Below are positions 49,696 through 58,847 of a DNA stretch of 64,000 nt, piece by piece. Position 1 is the stretch's first letter; every line of letters begins with the position of its first letter. The notes below the pieces were generated by a model. It was not told the DNA's origin and did no database searches. It was given only the letters and a program-made list of their open reading frames with translations. This DNA comes from Parabacteroides sp. (GTDB lineage: Bacteria; Bacteroidota; Bacteroidia; Bacteroidales; Tannerellaceae). Position numbers and translations under genes: made by a program. Location of the stretch: positions 110,662-174,661 of the forward strand of contig DXVO01000029.1 in NCBI GenBank assembly GCA_019417325.1. Direction: 5' to 3'.

Positions 49696-51081
49696 TCAGT
49701 AACTGATATATACTCCATGCGCCCTGTTTTTGTCAAACAAGTACGGATAATATCTTTTGATTAATGATACCGCTTCAGGCGAAAGTTCCTGAATAGGTTT
49801 CGGTTTATCCTGCGGACGAGTCTGCTTCTGGTTCATTTCCCCCATCAGGCTCCACCGGCGAGTCATATCTTTCGGTTCCTCTGCTTTCAGGGTATAGTTG
49901 GTAAAATCTATCACCTCTTCCCGTCCCCAGTTTTTCTGCCAGTCCTTGATCAGTGCCAGGCGGAAATCCTTGTTCATAAACCAATACATCTTCAGGTTAC
50001 TGTCCGAGCCGCCGATACCCGACCCTTTTTCTTCAAAACGGTAGTTGAAGGAATTATCTTTGTAATGTTCGCGCCACAACAACCCGAATTCCCCTTGTGT
50101 AACGACCTTCACATCCGGCCAGTTCCTTTTTATCTCGTTCAGCCAATCTTTCAGCCCGTCGTTCGGAAGGCTCTGCTCCCAGCAGTTGGTTACCCAGGCA
50201 AAACCGTTCAGTTCCAGGCCCCGGTCAAAGTGCAAGGCTGTCGTGTGCATCATCTCGGTCAATCCGGTCAGTTTCCCGTAAGCAAAAATAGTCTCTATCG
50301 GTCCCACTCCCATACGGCTATTGAAGCCACCGTCAAAGCCTGCCCGCCGTGCGGCAAGGAAATCAACTGTCCAGCCATCGAGGTTTACACAATCGATAAA
50401 ATCGCTTTTGCCCTGTGCCGGCTTGCAGAAATGCTCTTTGGAAGGATAAAACGGATAGCAAGGCGCCCCGTCTCCATCCTGGTTGTCGATAGAAAACTGG
50501 CTGAATATATTGCCCTGGCAAACATGTATACCTTCCTTTTCTGCCAGGTATTGCTGGTTTTCAGCCGAAAGGAATCCCGCCACAACACTTTTGGGACGGA
50601 ATCCGTTGCCCACAATCTCGCTTACCTTTGCCAGTCCGTCATGCAAATCTTTATTTACCTGTTCCCGGGTGTTATAGGCGTTTGCAAAATAAGCTCCCGG
50701 AATGAAGGTGATATCATCCCCATATTGATGGTGGTAGGCCACCACCTGTTCGCGTATCTTTTTATAGTTTTCCGTCTGGTCGTGCAGTGCCAGCCAACTG
50801 AAAGCCCAGGTGATTTTTCCTTCCGGGAATTCCGCAGCGACAGCTTCCCTGAACTGCCTCACTTTTTCGGGCGTATGCAAAGCCCGTTCATCCCTTCCTT
50901 CATTCCTGTCGCGTGCCACTTCAATCTGGTTCACCCGGATAATCGTATTTAGTGTAAGAAACCGGTTCCCCATCAACTTATCCACACGACCGCCTTCCTG
51001 CTCTGTCCTGTCTGCGGCAAACAGGCTCGTAGATGTAAAAAGTAGAGCTGATAAAATTCCAATAATACTTTTTCTATTCAT
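49696..51081 (-). CDS. DUF3863-domain secreted protein
   Basis: A 461-residue exported protein. The start at 51081 (MNRKSIIGILSALLFTSTSLFAA) gives a normal signal peptide; an earlier frame start at 51123 falls in the promoter module. NRFLTLNTIIRVNQIEVARD, TWAFSWLALHDQTENYKKIREQV and GFDGGFNSRMGVGP are recognisable DUF3863 stretches; the C-terminal part resembles DUF3864. Barrel-like features suggest a carbohydrate-active role, but none is proven. It has promoter module copy 2 and leads a transcript with the GH106-type gene. Confidence 0.85.
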   Translation of the reverse strand: MNRKSIIGILSALLFTSTSLFAADRTEQEGGRVDKLMGNRFLTLNTIIRVNQIEVARDRNEGRDERALHTPEKVRQFREAVAAEFPEGKITWAFSWLALHDQTENYKKIREQVVAYHHQYGDDITFIPGAYFANAYNTREQVNKDLHDGLAKVSEIVGNGFRPKSVVAGFLSAENQQYLAEKEGIHVCQGNIFSQFSIDNQDGDGAPCYPFYPSKEHFCKPAQGKSDFIDCVNLDGWTVDFLAARRAGFDGGFNSRMGVGPIETIFAYGKLTGLTEMMHTTALHFDRGLELNGFAWVTNCWEQSLPNDGLKDWLNEIKRNWPDVKVVTQGEFGLLWREHYKDNSFNYRFEEKGSGIGGSDSNLKMYWFMNKDFRLALIKDWQKNWGREEVIDFTNYTLKAEEPKDMTRRWSLMGEMNQKQTRPQDKPKPIQELSPEAVSLIKRYYPYLFDKNRAHGVYISY

Positions 51082-51178
51082 GGTTTTATATTTAAGTCCG
51101 TAGGTACAAAAATATAATACCAAAATTCAACACAGTTGTCAATTATGGCAGATGATTTTCGGTATTTGACAAAAAAGA
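51075..51178 (-). promoter_or_regulatory. Duplicated promoter module, copy 2
   Basis: Minus-strand sequence with TATTTTTG as -7 box, CATAATTGA, AACTGTGTTGAATTT and the ATG of the DUF3863 gene. It matches 43757-43876 over about 100 bp with a few substitutions, implying shared regulation. Confidence 0.75.
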
Positions 51179-51190
51179 GGTGCGTCGCAT

Positions 51191-53650
51191 TCAATTCCAG
51201 TCATCTTCCTCTTCTTTAAAGAGCCCGTATTTCTTTACCAGTTCCGAGAGTTCCGGGTCAAGGTTCGCCCTGAATTTCATTTGCCCGTCCATCTCTGCCG
51301 CAGTGAGCAAGAGCCGTACCGCTTTTTCTTCATTCCCCAGGCGTGCCTGAAGGATGGCTTGCATGTACTTGTTTTCGGCTGTCTGGGGTGATTTCTCAAA
51401 TATCCGCAAAGCAGCCTTGTCATACCCCATAGACATATAGGCGATGGCCGTATTCACATCATCATACGGGCGAAGTATTTCCAAGGCCTGTGCGTATTTA
51501 CGTTTCTCCAGATATTCCACAGCCCGGACATACGCCGTATCCGGTTCGTTCGTATAGATTGTATCCTGTTTCATTCCCCTGCGTGAGAGGCTGAAACGGA
51601 AATCTACCGCACGTATTACCGGATAAAGTTTGTCTAACATATAAGCATATTCCGGCTTATATTGGCTTTTTATCAGCCATTCGCGCCGGTCGGGGTCCTG
51701 TTCACGGTCGATAATCCTCAGTATGGCGTCTTTATGGCCCTTGAAGTCCGGGTCACTCACAATCAGGCGGCGCAGCTTGTCCCAGTCCTCGGGGACGGTG
51801 CGTACCTTTATCAGGTCCGGCAAATCCGGAATTTCGTCTTTCACTTCACGGTGAATAAGGTTGCCCGCCTCGTCCATCTCGACAGCAGTACCGACAGACA
51901 ATGAATCATACAACACTGTAAATTCCTTTGCAAGCACGTCACGGATGGATTTTGCACGCTTCCGCGCTATTTCTCCGTTGAGGAGCCAACTGCCTTCGGG
52001 CGACGAGGTGGCGAAAAGTGTCAGGCTGTTTATCCTATACACAGGATCGGTCATCAGCGCCAGAGTAAGGTCTTTCACTTTCTTTACTCCCTGCCGGTTC
52101 ACGTCAATGGTTTCGTCCAGGTTGAAGTCGTTTTGCGGGAAGTAAAAATTCACGCTTGTATTGGCTTCAGCATCCCGGGTGATGATTTTTCGCACATAGC
52201 GCGGAGTCTTGTCTATGAATCTGGTCATAGAGCTCACCAGATAAGTCAGCGTATCCGACTTCGGAAGCGAATATTTGCCTCCCCTTCCACTCAACACATT
52301 GCCTACCACATACACTTTCATACGCGCCGAGTTTTCATCTGCGGGCACCTTCTGCGAATAGATAAACTTCACCTGGTCGGCGGCATAGATTACCGTGTCG
52401 AGCTCCGCCTCCGGATTGAACGGGAAACGCACGATGTCATGGTATTTCTCGTCTTTCATCGTTTTACGGGCCTCGTTACGGGCTATCTTCTGCGTGTTAT
52501 AGAACTTTTGCACCAGGCCGATGGAGTCGAGCGAATTGATATGCGCTATCCATTCGCCGTACTTTGCCTGCCGGACAGCATGCCGCTGGGCAGGCGGATG
52601 TATGTTATACAGTTCACGTATCAGGTGGTATTGCGGGTAGACCGACCGCAAATGCTCGTAACGGCCGATATAATGCTTTACCGTTGCTGCTGAGTCGAAC
52701 CGGCTGAGTTCGAGTTCCCTGGATGCTTTATAACCGGGCACCCGCAACGAGTCGGACAGGTTGCGGCGATAGTTGGTGTGGAGATCCCATTTGCGGTTAA
52801 AGTAACGGAAACGCTCCCGCAAACAGGGCCACTGAAGTTGCAAAGTATCGTTCACCCGCGCCAGCGCACGGTCGTACCGCCACTGTTGCCGCTCTATCAT
52901 CAGCCGGGAGTTCTTCAGCATATCTTCTTTCAGCAGGCTATCTCTCCGGGTGACCTGCCGGTTGAACATTTCGAAACGCAGTAACAGCGGGTCCGGACAG
53001 CGCTTTTTGACGTCCTGTATGGCCCATAGTTTTTCCAACCTGCGTTTATACCATTTCTGGCGTTCCAGATAGCGTTCAAAAGAACGGTAGTTTACGTAAG
53101 TCCTGTAAAAATCGGCGGAGTCCGGAATGATTTTCTTTAGATAACGGTCGTAACGCTGGTAATCCCATTCCTGCAATTCGCGGAAACGCCGGCCTGTAAA
53201 GCGGAGTTCCTTCAGCGAGTCGAGCACGTTCCCCCTCATCAGCACAGGACGGACGTTGACCATCCAGTCTTCCCGCTGCAGTGCTTTGGGCACCGTCACC
53301 ACAAACTCAACATTAATCATTCCGTTCCGCTCAGCCGTGTTGCGCGTGGAACTGGCCGACACCACCACTTCATCCAGAGCCATCGTGGTCAGGTTCTCTT
53401 TATGGATGCTGTCCCATTCGACAGACATGCCCACAGGGACACTGTCGCCTTTGGCGCTGACAAAGATAAAGTTCAGGACCGGAGGCTGATTGACGGAATC
53501 GCGTTTCGCCACCTCCACCGGCTCGGTCCGGCGGTCGGCAGGTAAAGCCAATGTCACCCTCGACTGCTCCTTGTAGAGTCTGCCGAACGGTGAACATGCA
53601 GTGACGACCATTATCAAAAACAGAATATAGAAACTTTTGGATTTTTTCAT
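51191..53650 (-). CDS. Large fimbrial-locus lipoprotein with OmpA-like segment
   Basis: An 819-residue lipoprotein (signal FYILFLIMVVTAC, C19). After a Ser/Thr-rich N-terminal domain, residues about 170-400 are unusually rich in Arg, Tyr and Trp. SSPEG at 549-553, within TLFATSSPEGSWLLNGEIARKRAKSIRDVL, matches the OmpA/DUF3868-like motif of proteins that accompany DUF3575 genes in fimbrial operons. The last 120 residues look TPR-like (YAQALEILRPYDDVNTAIAYMSMGYDKAALRIFEKS). It is the last gene of the operon and may anchor or tether the fimbria to peptidoglycan or outer membrane. Confidence 0.78.
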   Translation of the reverse strand: MKKSKSFYILFLIMVVTACSPFGRLYKEQSRVTLALPADRRTEPVEVAKRDSVNQPPVLNFIFVSAKGDSVPVGMSVEWDSIHKENLTTMALDEVVVSASSTRNTAERNGMINVEFVVTVPKALQREDWMVNVRPVLMRGNVLDSLKELRFTGRRFRELQEWDYQRYDRYLKKIIPDSADFYRTYVNYRSFERYLERQKWYKRRLEKLWAIQDVKKRCPDPLLLRFEMFNRQVTRRDSLLKEDMLKNSRLMIERQQWRYDRALARVNDTLQLQWPCLRERFRYFNRKWDLHTNYRRNLSDSLRVPGYKASRELELSRFDSAATVKHYIGRYEHLRSVYPQYHLIRELYNIHPPAQRHAVRQAKYGEWIAHINSLDSIGLVQKFYNTQKIARNEARKTMKDEKYHDIVRFPFNPEAELDTVIYAADQVKFIYSQKVPADENSARMKVYVVGNVLSGRGGKYSLPKSDTLTYLVSSMTRFIDKTPRYVRKIITRDAEANTSVNFYFPQNDFNLDETIDVNRQGVKKVKDLTLALMTDPVYRINSLTLFATSSPEGSWLLNGEIARKRAKSIRDVLAKEFTVLYDSLSVGTAVEMDEAGNLIHREVKDEIPDLPDLIKVRTVPEDWDKLRRLIVSDPDFKGHKDAILRIIDREQDPDRREWLIKSQYKPEYAYMLDKLYPVIRAVDFRFSLSRRGMKQDTIYTNEPDTAYVRAVEYLEKRKYAQALEILRPYDDVNTAIAYMSMGYDKAALRIFEKSPQTAENKYMQAILQARLGNEEKAVRLLLTAAEMDGQMKFRANLDPELSELVKKYGLFKEEEDDWN

Positions 53651-53679
53651 ACACTCGCGCGCCGGCTGAAAGACCGGTT

Positions 53680-54237
53680 TTAGAACAAATAAACAAGATT
53701 AAATGCCAGTTTCGGTATGGGGAGGAAATAAGTGCCCGATTTCACCTTATCACCACAATGCCCGCAACGATATTTCGTGTAAGGAGCGACAAGCAGCCCC
53801 AGCCCTCCCTCCACTTCCATGTTCCAGCGCTTGCTCAGCAGCCAGGAACGGCCGTAGGTCATTCCCGCGCCGTAGCCCCATCCCTGGTAACGAAAATCGA
53901 GCAGCTTGTCCCATGCCACGTTGAAGCGTGCACCCATGGCATACATGCTGATGAAGTCTCCGGCGTAGGGTTGCCAGAACCAGTAGCGGGCTCCGGGTTC
54001 TATCAGGAAATGTTTTATCTTTTTGGTATCGCTGAAGTTCCACGGATTATAAGAAACACTCATATTCAGCGTCCAGTGTTTATCCAGAAGCATGCTGCCC
54101 TCCACGTTGAACGTGGTGGTGGCGAGCTTCAGCGCATTGGACTGCACGGAGTAAAACTGGGCGCGCAAAGGAATCGACAGGCCACCCGCAAACAGCAGGA
54201 AAAAGGATAATAAGCAATATCGTACGAATTGTTTCAT
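53680..54237 (-). CDS. DUF3575-domain outer-membrane protein
   Basis: A 185-residue exported protein (signal LLSFFLLFAGGLSIPLRAQ). SNALKLATTTFNVEGSMLLDKHWTLNMSVSYNPWNFSDTKKIKHFLIEPGARYWF is the DUF3575 signature, and alternating aromatic strands to the end (IPKLAFNLVYLF) indicate a small beta-barrel. Members are regular components of Mfa/Fim-type fimbrial loci in Bacteroidales. CGHCGD near residue 160 is a possible metal or disulphide site. It is followed 29 bp later by the OmpA-like lipoprotein. Confidence 0.88.
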   Translation of the reverse strand: MKQFVRYCLLSFFLLFAGGLSIPLRAQFYSVQSNALKLATTTFNVEGSMLLDKHWTLNMSVSYNPWNFSDTKKIKHFLIEPGARYWFWQPYAGDFISMYAMGARFNVAWDKLLDFRYQGWGYGAGMTYGRSWLLSKRWNMEVEGGLGLLVAPYTKYRCGHCGDKVKSGTYFLPIPKLAFNLVYLF

Positions 54238-54263
54238 GGATATTTCAATATAGAATATTTATA

Positions 54264-54590
54264 TTAGTTTACTGTTAATTTCTCATGCCATTCGTCATAC
54301 TTATCCCGGAGGCAATAAACGGCAGGCAGCGTTTCGACCTGTATGTACTCGTCTCCGACTAATGTGTTGTAAAATGCAGAAAGCCGGAGCAAAAAGCTGT
54401 CGGTCACGTGTACATAGGGTATACGCACTTCATGCTCCGGAGAGGCAGCGGTAGCTTCCAATTCCGGATACATGAGGTTCACGTAATAGGCGGAATATCC
54501 AAAAGCCCACCATTTACCTGCTACATAGAACAGGTAGATGTAATACCGGTTTTTGCTTTCTTTATCTATTGCTAATTTCGGAATTTCCAT
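54264..54590 (-). CDS. Conserved small protein in fimbrial operon, unknown function
   Basis: A 108-residue protein without a signal peptide. It has short amphipathic strands (YYIYLFYVAGKWWAFGYSAYYVNLMYPELEA) rich in tyrosine. I recognise no domain. It is between the Lcl-type 218-residue protein and DUF3575, with gaps of 18 and 26 bp, so it belongs to the operon and may be a cytosolic accessory. Confidence 0.7.
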   Translation of the reverse strand: MEIPKLAIDKESKNRYYIYLFYVAGKWWAFGYSAYYVNLMYPELEATAASPEHEVRIPYVHVTDSFLLRLSAFYNTLVGDEYIQVETLPAVYCLRDKYDEWHEKLTVN

Positions 54591-54608
54591 ATTTCTTTTT
54601 ATTATGGG

Positions 54609-55265
54609 TTAATAATCACTCACACATCTCACCATACCGTTCGCCGTACTTTTAGCCTGGGTATCACAGTAAGGCATACCCTGCGCAAAGTCAAAAAACC
54701 AGGCTTGGTCCGCACCCTTTTCAGTGGAAGCCCAGTATCTTTTCGTCTTGCCGGGTTCTTCCATCGGTGTGCTCTTGTATATCAAGCCGATGGGTTTACG
54801 AAACATCCACATCAGTTGCAACTCGCGTTGAGTGGGAACACGCCATTTGCGCCCTGCACCCGGTGCGCCTTCAATGCCATACCAACGGCACCCTGTATTT
54901 GCTGTGGTGGCAAAATCCGGGGAATCATTCTGCCCGCCATCATTTACCCCTTGCATTATCATCCAATTTCCATCATTGTTCCCCACATCTTCGGTTGCCA
55001 CGATAAAGCGGAACGGTATTCTGTCATTGACGCTCAAATTCCCACCGTTTCCCTTGGAAACCTGATGCCGGATGGTAGTGCCGTTCCTCATCATCTTTAC
55101 CCCGGTCCCCCATTGGGCGGCTCCGGCCAATCCCTCCGAATAAATAACGGCATACGTTTTTCCTCCGACAGTCTCTTTCTTAATATACTGCCCGAATACT
55201 CCCGAAGAAAAGCCGAAACAGAATAAAACGCTCCATAGAATAGGATAGATTTTGAAACTCATCAT
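54609..55265 (-). CDS. Exported Lcl/DUF1566-type fimbrial accessory protein
   Basis: A 218-residue exported protein (signal IYPILWSVLFCFGFSSGVFGQ). The whole mature protein is essentially one Lcl/DUF1566-type domain: KWRVPTQRELQLMW at 140-152, YWASTEKGADQAWFFDFAQG and a terminal MVRCVSDY. The same C-terminal arrangement ends three neighbouring larger proteins. It may be a free-standing tip or cap component of the fimbria (inference). Confidence 0.82.
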   Translation of the reverse strand: MMSFKIYPILWSVLFCFGFSSGVFGQYIKKETVGGKTYAVIYSEGLAGAAQWGTGVKMMRNGTTIRHQVSKGNGGNLSVNDRIPFRFIVATEDVGNNDGNWMIMQGVNDGGQNDSPDFATTANTGCRWYGIEGAPGAGRKWRVPTQRELQLMWMFRKPIGLIYKSTPMEEPGKTKRYWASTEKGADQAWFFDFAQGMPYCDTQAKSTANGMVRCVSDY

Positions 55266-55295
55266 CTTTATATTTCTTATTAGGTTACATTTCGT

Positions 55296-57077
55296 TTACT
55301 TAGTGCCTTCGCCCGCATGATTGGCTTTATCAGGATCCTGCGAAGCTCTGACAGCATGTGTGTTGCCGACAGCATCGGAGAACACTTTCCCTTCATTCGT
55401 AACCACAAAGGCTTTATCGGCACCCGGATCGGCGGTAGACGACCAGTAACTCTCCGCCAACTGTTCCCGCGTGCTCGAAGAAGAAATCCAGGTTCCTATC
55501 AGCTCGCTGACAGAAGGGAGATACCACAGAATATCCTCTGCCGGTTTTCCCTGTTCGTATCCATTCGTTCCCCGATAGCAGGTGTAAGCAGCCGCATAGT
55601 CTTCCCAAGGAACACCGGCCGCTTGCAACAGTGCGGTATTCTCACGTCCGTCCGTCAATGAAGTGGCTCCCAATTTGTCGAATGCTGCTGCCCCTGCATA
55701 CCATTTCAAAGCCTTCTCTCCCGGCGTTGTGGTACCGGATGAGCTTCCCATCGGATAGTACCCATCCGAAAAATGAAGCTCTATCCTGTTCGGGTATTTC
55801 CATTTAACGGCATTCGCATCATCTACTGCCGGCAAAGCAGTGCCACCGGCATTGTATCCCGTAAGTTCTCCCGAGAAATAGCCCGGTATCAACCGGATGA
55901 CATTGGTATCATTCGGACTGTTTCCTTTCAGGGTAATGTTGTAGGTCAGGTCGTAATTGGCATATACACTGAAATCGGTCGTGAAGTTTTTTCCCAAAAA
56001 GAATTGATAGATAGAGAAGTCTTTTATAATATTCAACCCGTCGGCGCCAGGGACCGATACATTCTCCTGCCCTATGATATGGAGGTAAGTGCCGCCCGTC
56101 GGCGCGTTATCGCGACGGGTGCTCTGTGTAGAGGTTGGCACCGTCTGCTGGAGATTGATCGGGATATATAAAGGGGGCGTATCAATCACTGGATTTGCAG
56201 CGGTTATTGTTGCGAGTGATTTAGTCCAGAAAAGGCCGGCTTTGTTTGTCGAACTCTCCGAAGGGAAAACAGCTTTTCTTCCAAGTACATTATAGTAGCT
56301 CTGTGTAGGGATATTCATCAAAGTCACCGCCCAATCATGTTCTACCTCTACAAAATGCGGATAAGTCGTTTTTATATGGAATGTCACTCTTGCCACGGTA
56401 CGCTTCAAAGAGACATATAACAGTTTGCCTGTAACGATTTCAGCGGCGATCTGGCCGCACATGACGATTCCTGTTTTCTCTCCTCCGCCATTCGGCAGAA
56501 TCACCTTATTTCTGGGAAAAGTTTCGTCACCCACCGACAATGTCATACATAAGTTCTGCAAATCCGCATAGGTGGAACTGCCCACCGTTATACCCTCAAA
56601 CTCACTCTCATTGACATTGGTTAAAATCACAACCATGTTTTTTTGCCCCTTCAATGTAGGCTTAATCACCACACTATCTGTCCTGATGGAACCATCCGGA
56701 GAAGTAAAAAATTTCTTTTCTACCAGTTTGCCATCCGGTTTCGTTCCGTCAAACTGGAAGCCCATATACGAATAAATGGCATTATCTTCGGTGATGGACG
56801 CAGCCGGCGACACGGCTGTCCTTGTGGCGGCAGGTGTCGCCACCACTTCTACATCCATTTCCGGAGAGGACATCCTGAGGACAGGAGGCATTCCTTCCGC
56901 CCGTGTTTCCGCATCAGACGAAGTATTATAATCGTCTATGCCAAAAGCGAGCTTCACAGTAACCGGCTCTATGGTTGAAGATGTCCCGGAATCAGGCAAC
57001 AGGCGGTCTTCCGTACATCCTACCAAAGCTAAGCAGGCGATACATATCGAAGCCGTTATTTTTTTTATCCTACTCAT
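55296..57077 (-). CDS. Fimbrillin-like lipoprotein with C-terminal Lcl/DUF1566-type domain, third of series
   Basis: A 593-residue lipoprotein; starting at 57077 (MSRIKKITASICIACLALVGC) places the lipobox normally, while an ORF start at 57092 adds five residues. A fimbrillin-like N-terminal part (VTVKLAFGIDDYNTSSDAE, EVVATPAATRTAV) and a DUF4906-like middle (FHIKTTYPHFVEVEHDWAVTLMNIP) lead to a C-terminal ILWYLPSVSELIGTW ... YWSSTADPGADKAFVVTNEG. It is probably an accessory or tip subunit. It begins 30 bp after its upstream neighbour. Confidence 0.82.
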   Translation of the reverse strand: MSRIKKITASICIACLALVGCTEDRLLPDSGTSSTIEPVTVKLAFGIDDYNTSSDAETRAEGMPPVLRMSSPEMDVEVVATPAATRTAVSPAASITEDNAIYSYMGFQFDGTKPDGKLVEKKFFTSPDGSIRTDSVVIKPTLKGQKNMVVILTNVNESEFEGITVGSSTYADLQNLCMTLSVGDETFPRNKVILPNGGGEKTGIVMCGQIAAEIVTGKLLYVSLKRTVARVTFHIKTTYPHFVEVEHDWAVTLMNIPTQSYYNVLGRKAVFPSESSTNKAGLFWTKSLATITAANPVIDTPPLYIPINLQQTVPTSTQSTRRDNAPTGGTYLHIIGQENVSVPGADGLNIIKDFSIYQFFLGKNFTTDFSVYANYDLTYNITLKGNSPNDTNVIRLIPGYFSGELTGYNAGGTALPAVDDANAVKWKYPNRIELHFSDGYYPMGSSSGTTTPGEKALKWYAGAAAFDKLGATSLTDGRENTALLQAAGVPWEDYAAAYTCYRGTNGYEQGKPAEDILWYLPSVSELIGTWISSSSTREQLAESYWSSTADPGADKAFVVTNEGKVFSDAVGNTHAVRASQDPDKANHAGEGTK

Positions 57078-57107
57078 ATCGTTCATTTGCATATTATAAT
57101 CATATCA

Positions 57108-58847
57108 TTAATTAGAATCACGGACACAGCGCACAGAACACGAGGTTGTTTTCTTGTTATACGGAGACAGTACTACCTTACAATCTGCAATCGCAGTTCT
57201 TTTATCAATATACAGTCCCCACGCCTCGTTTTCGTTTACTTCCGTACCGGTCCAATAAGGTTTATTTCGAGTCTCATCCTTGCCAAAGTTCAAATCGGCA
57301 AGTGAGCCACTACCCGATACCAATACAAATACCGCCCGCAACTCGGAGGCTCTCGGAAGTCTCCAGTTATGAAAACCGCCCCCGTTATATTTCCGGCATA
57401 GTTCTTTTGCAAGCAACAGCCCGTTTCCATCTTCCCACGGGACAGGCGCAATGGAGACATCGTTTTTGGTCATCTGAAGTATCTGACGAGCTTTTTCCTT
57501 CGTGTACACGTTTATATCATCCGTAATTTTCAGGCCGTCCTTGGGCAGTGTTGCGGGGTCCGGTGTATTAACAGCCACATAGGCTCCGTTACCACCATAA
57601 GCCACAGTGGTCAGGTAGGCTTCATACGGATGCTCATTGGCAGCTAAATAGCCGGATTTTTTAGGATATGTAGTTGCATACGAAGCACCCGGATAAGTAG
57701 CCGTCGGCCAATACAAAGAACCGTTGTCCAAATTCATCCACTTATAGTCTTGGCCTCCGGGAGGCGTTATATCACCTCCAAACTCACCGTTAATCACCTC
57801 CGAACTCCAGTTCTGAATACTCAGGCTCAGAGCAGAGTTATTAAAGACCAGGTCATATGTGTTTTTATATCCCTGCCTGAAACCGAATGATTTACGATCG
57901 TCACTTTGGTTAAGATAAATCTTATCCAGGCTGAATACCTCATTAATTCCATTGATATTCAACACGAGGGTTATTTCTCCGTTACCGACTTTGGTATCCA
58001 TGAACGAAGGAACCAGAAACTCGCAGGTGTAAACTTCCGTAGTGGACAATGCCACAGCAGGATCTATGGTTACTCCTATCGAACCGGCGGTAGCTCCATC
58101 CTTCGGCAACCCTGTTTCCGGGTCAATAGCTCCCTTGTTCTTAATCCAGCTACCCCCTAAGTTACCCAAAGTGATACTACTCAAATTGAACTCCGATCCT
58201 TTATCCACATATTTCGTGATGTTAAGAACGATCCACGTATAAGCATGCCGGAAGTTTAAAGGAACAGTTGCCACCGATCCTTCGGACGGAGCGAACGGAT
58301 AGAGGGTGCCTGTATTATAAAGCAGATCCGTCTGTTTGAGGCCGGTCTTTGCGGAAAAATCAAACGGGATGCCATTCGTATAGACATCCTTGGTAGCGGA
58401 TGAGACAACCGGATAGTAGGCAACCACCTTTAATGCTTTGCCTTCCGGCCCCGCGGGAGTGACGCTTGAATGATTGGAATTGTCTAAGAAAGACCAATTC
58501 CACGGTGCGGCAGCTCCGGAGCGCTCCATGGTCGCTGTCATGTCCGACGAGCCTTTGAAAATCTCACTCCCGTTCTCACTTTTAGTGACGGACATACCGA
58601 AAACATAGGAATTTCCAGAAAAATCGGTTATGCCTGTAATGCTCCTCGATTGGGCGCCCTCCATGTTTTCTATGGACGCATTGAAGTCCAGACGGACTTC
58701 CCTTCCCGGAGTATCCGGCCCCATCCCGTCGAAGGCATGGTTGTCACAGGCTCCTGCCAATAGTAAAGAGCAGGTTGACAGGATAATTGCCCGGAGTAAG
58801 GCATGTTTATTATTTGTATCCATATTCATTTTTGTATATCGTTTCAA
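57108..58847 (-). CDS. Fimbrillin-like lipoprotein with C-terminal Lcl/DUF1566-type domain, second of series
   Basis: A 579-residue lipoprotein with signal ALLRAIILSTCSLLLAGAC; starts at 58847, 58829 and 58823 are all possible, the later two leaving room for a ribosome site after the abutting upstream stop. The N-terminal part is a fimbrillin domain (EVRLDFNASIENMEGAQSRSITG, YPVVSSATKDVYTNGIPFDFSAKTGLKQTDLLY). The C-terminus has NWRLPRASELRAVFVLVSG, PYWTGTEVNENEAWGLYID and CSVRCVRDSN. It likely sits near the fimbrial tip. Confidence 0.85.
   Translation of the reverse strand: MKRYTKMNMDTNNKHALLRAIILSTCSLLLAGACDNHAFDGMGPDTPGREVRLDFNASIENMEGAQSRSITGITDFSGNSYVFGMSVTKSENGSEIFKGSSDMTATMERSGAAAPWNWSFLDNSNHSSVTPAGPEGKALKVVAYYPVVSSATKDVYTNGIPFDFSAKTGLKQTDLLYNTGTLYPFAPSEGSVATVPLNFRHAYTWIVLNITKYVDKGSEFNLSSITLGNLGGSWIKNKGAIDPETGLPKDGATAGSIGVTIDPAVALSTTEVYTCEFLVPSFMDTKVGNGEITLVLNINGINEVFSLDKIYLNQSDDRKSFGFRQGYKNTYDLVFNNSALSLSIQNWSSEVINGEFGGDITPPGGQDYKWMNLDNGSLYWPTATYPGASYATTYPKKSGYLAANEHPYEAYLTTVAYGGNGAYVAVNTPDPATLPKDGLKITDDINVYTKEKARQILQMTKNDVSIAPVPWEDGNGLLLAKELCRKYNGGGFHNWRLPRASELRAVFVLVSGSGSLADLNFGKDETRNKPYWTGTEVNENEAWGLYIDKRTAIADCKVVLSPYNKKTTSCSVRCVRDSN

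Noticed and set aside
48380..49702. 440-codon plus-strand open frame opposite the GH106-type gene
   Set aside because: It is a shadow of a clear glycosidase frame; no domain or signal is seen in its translation.
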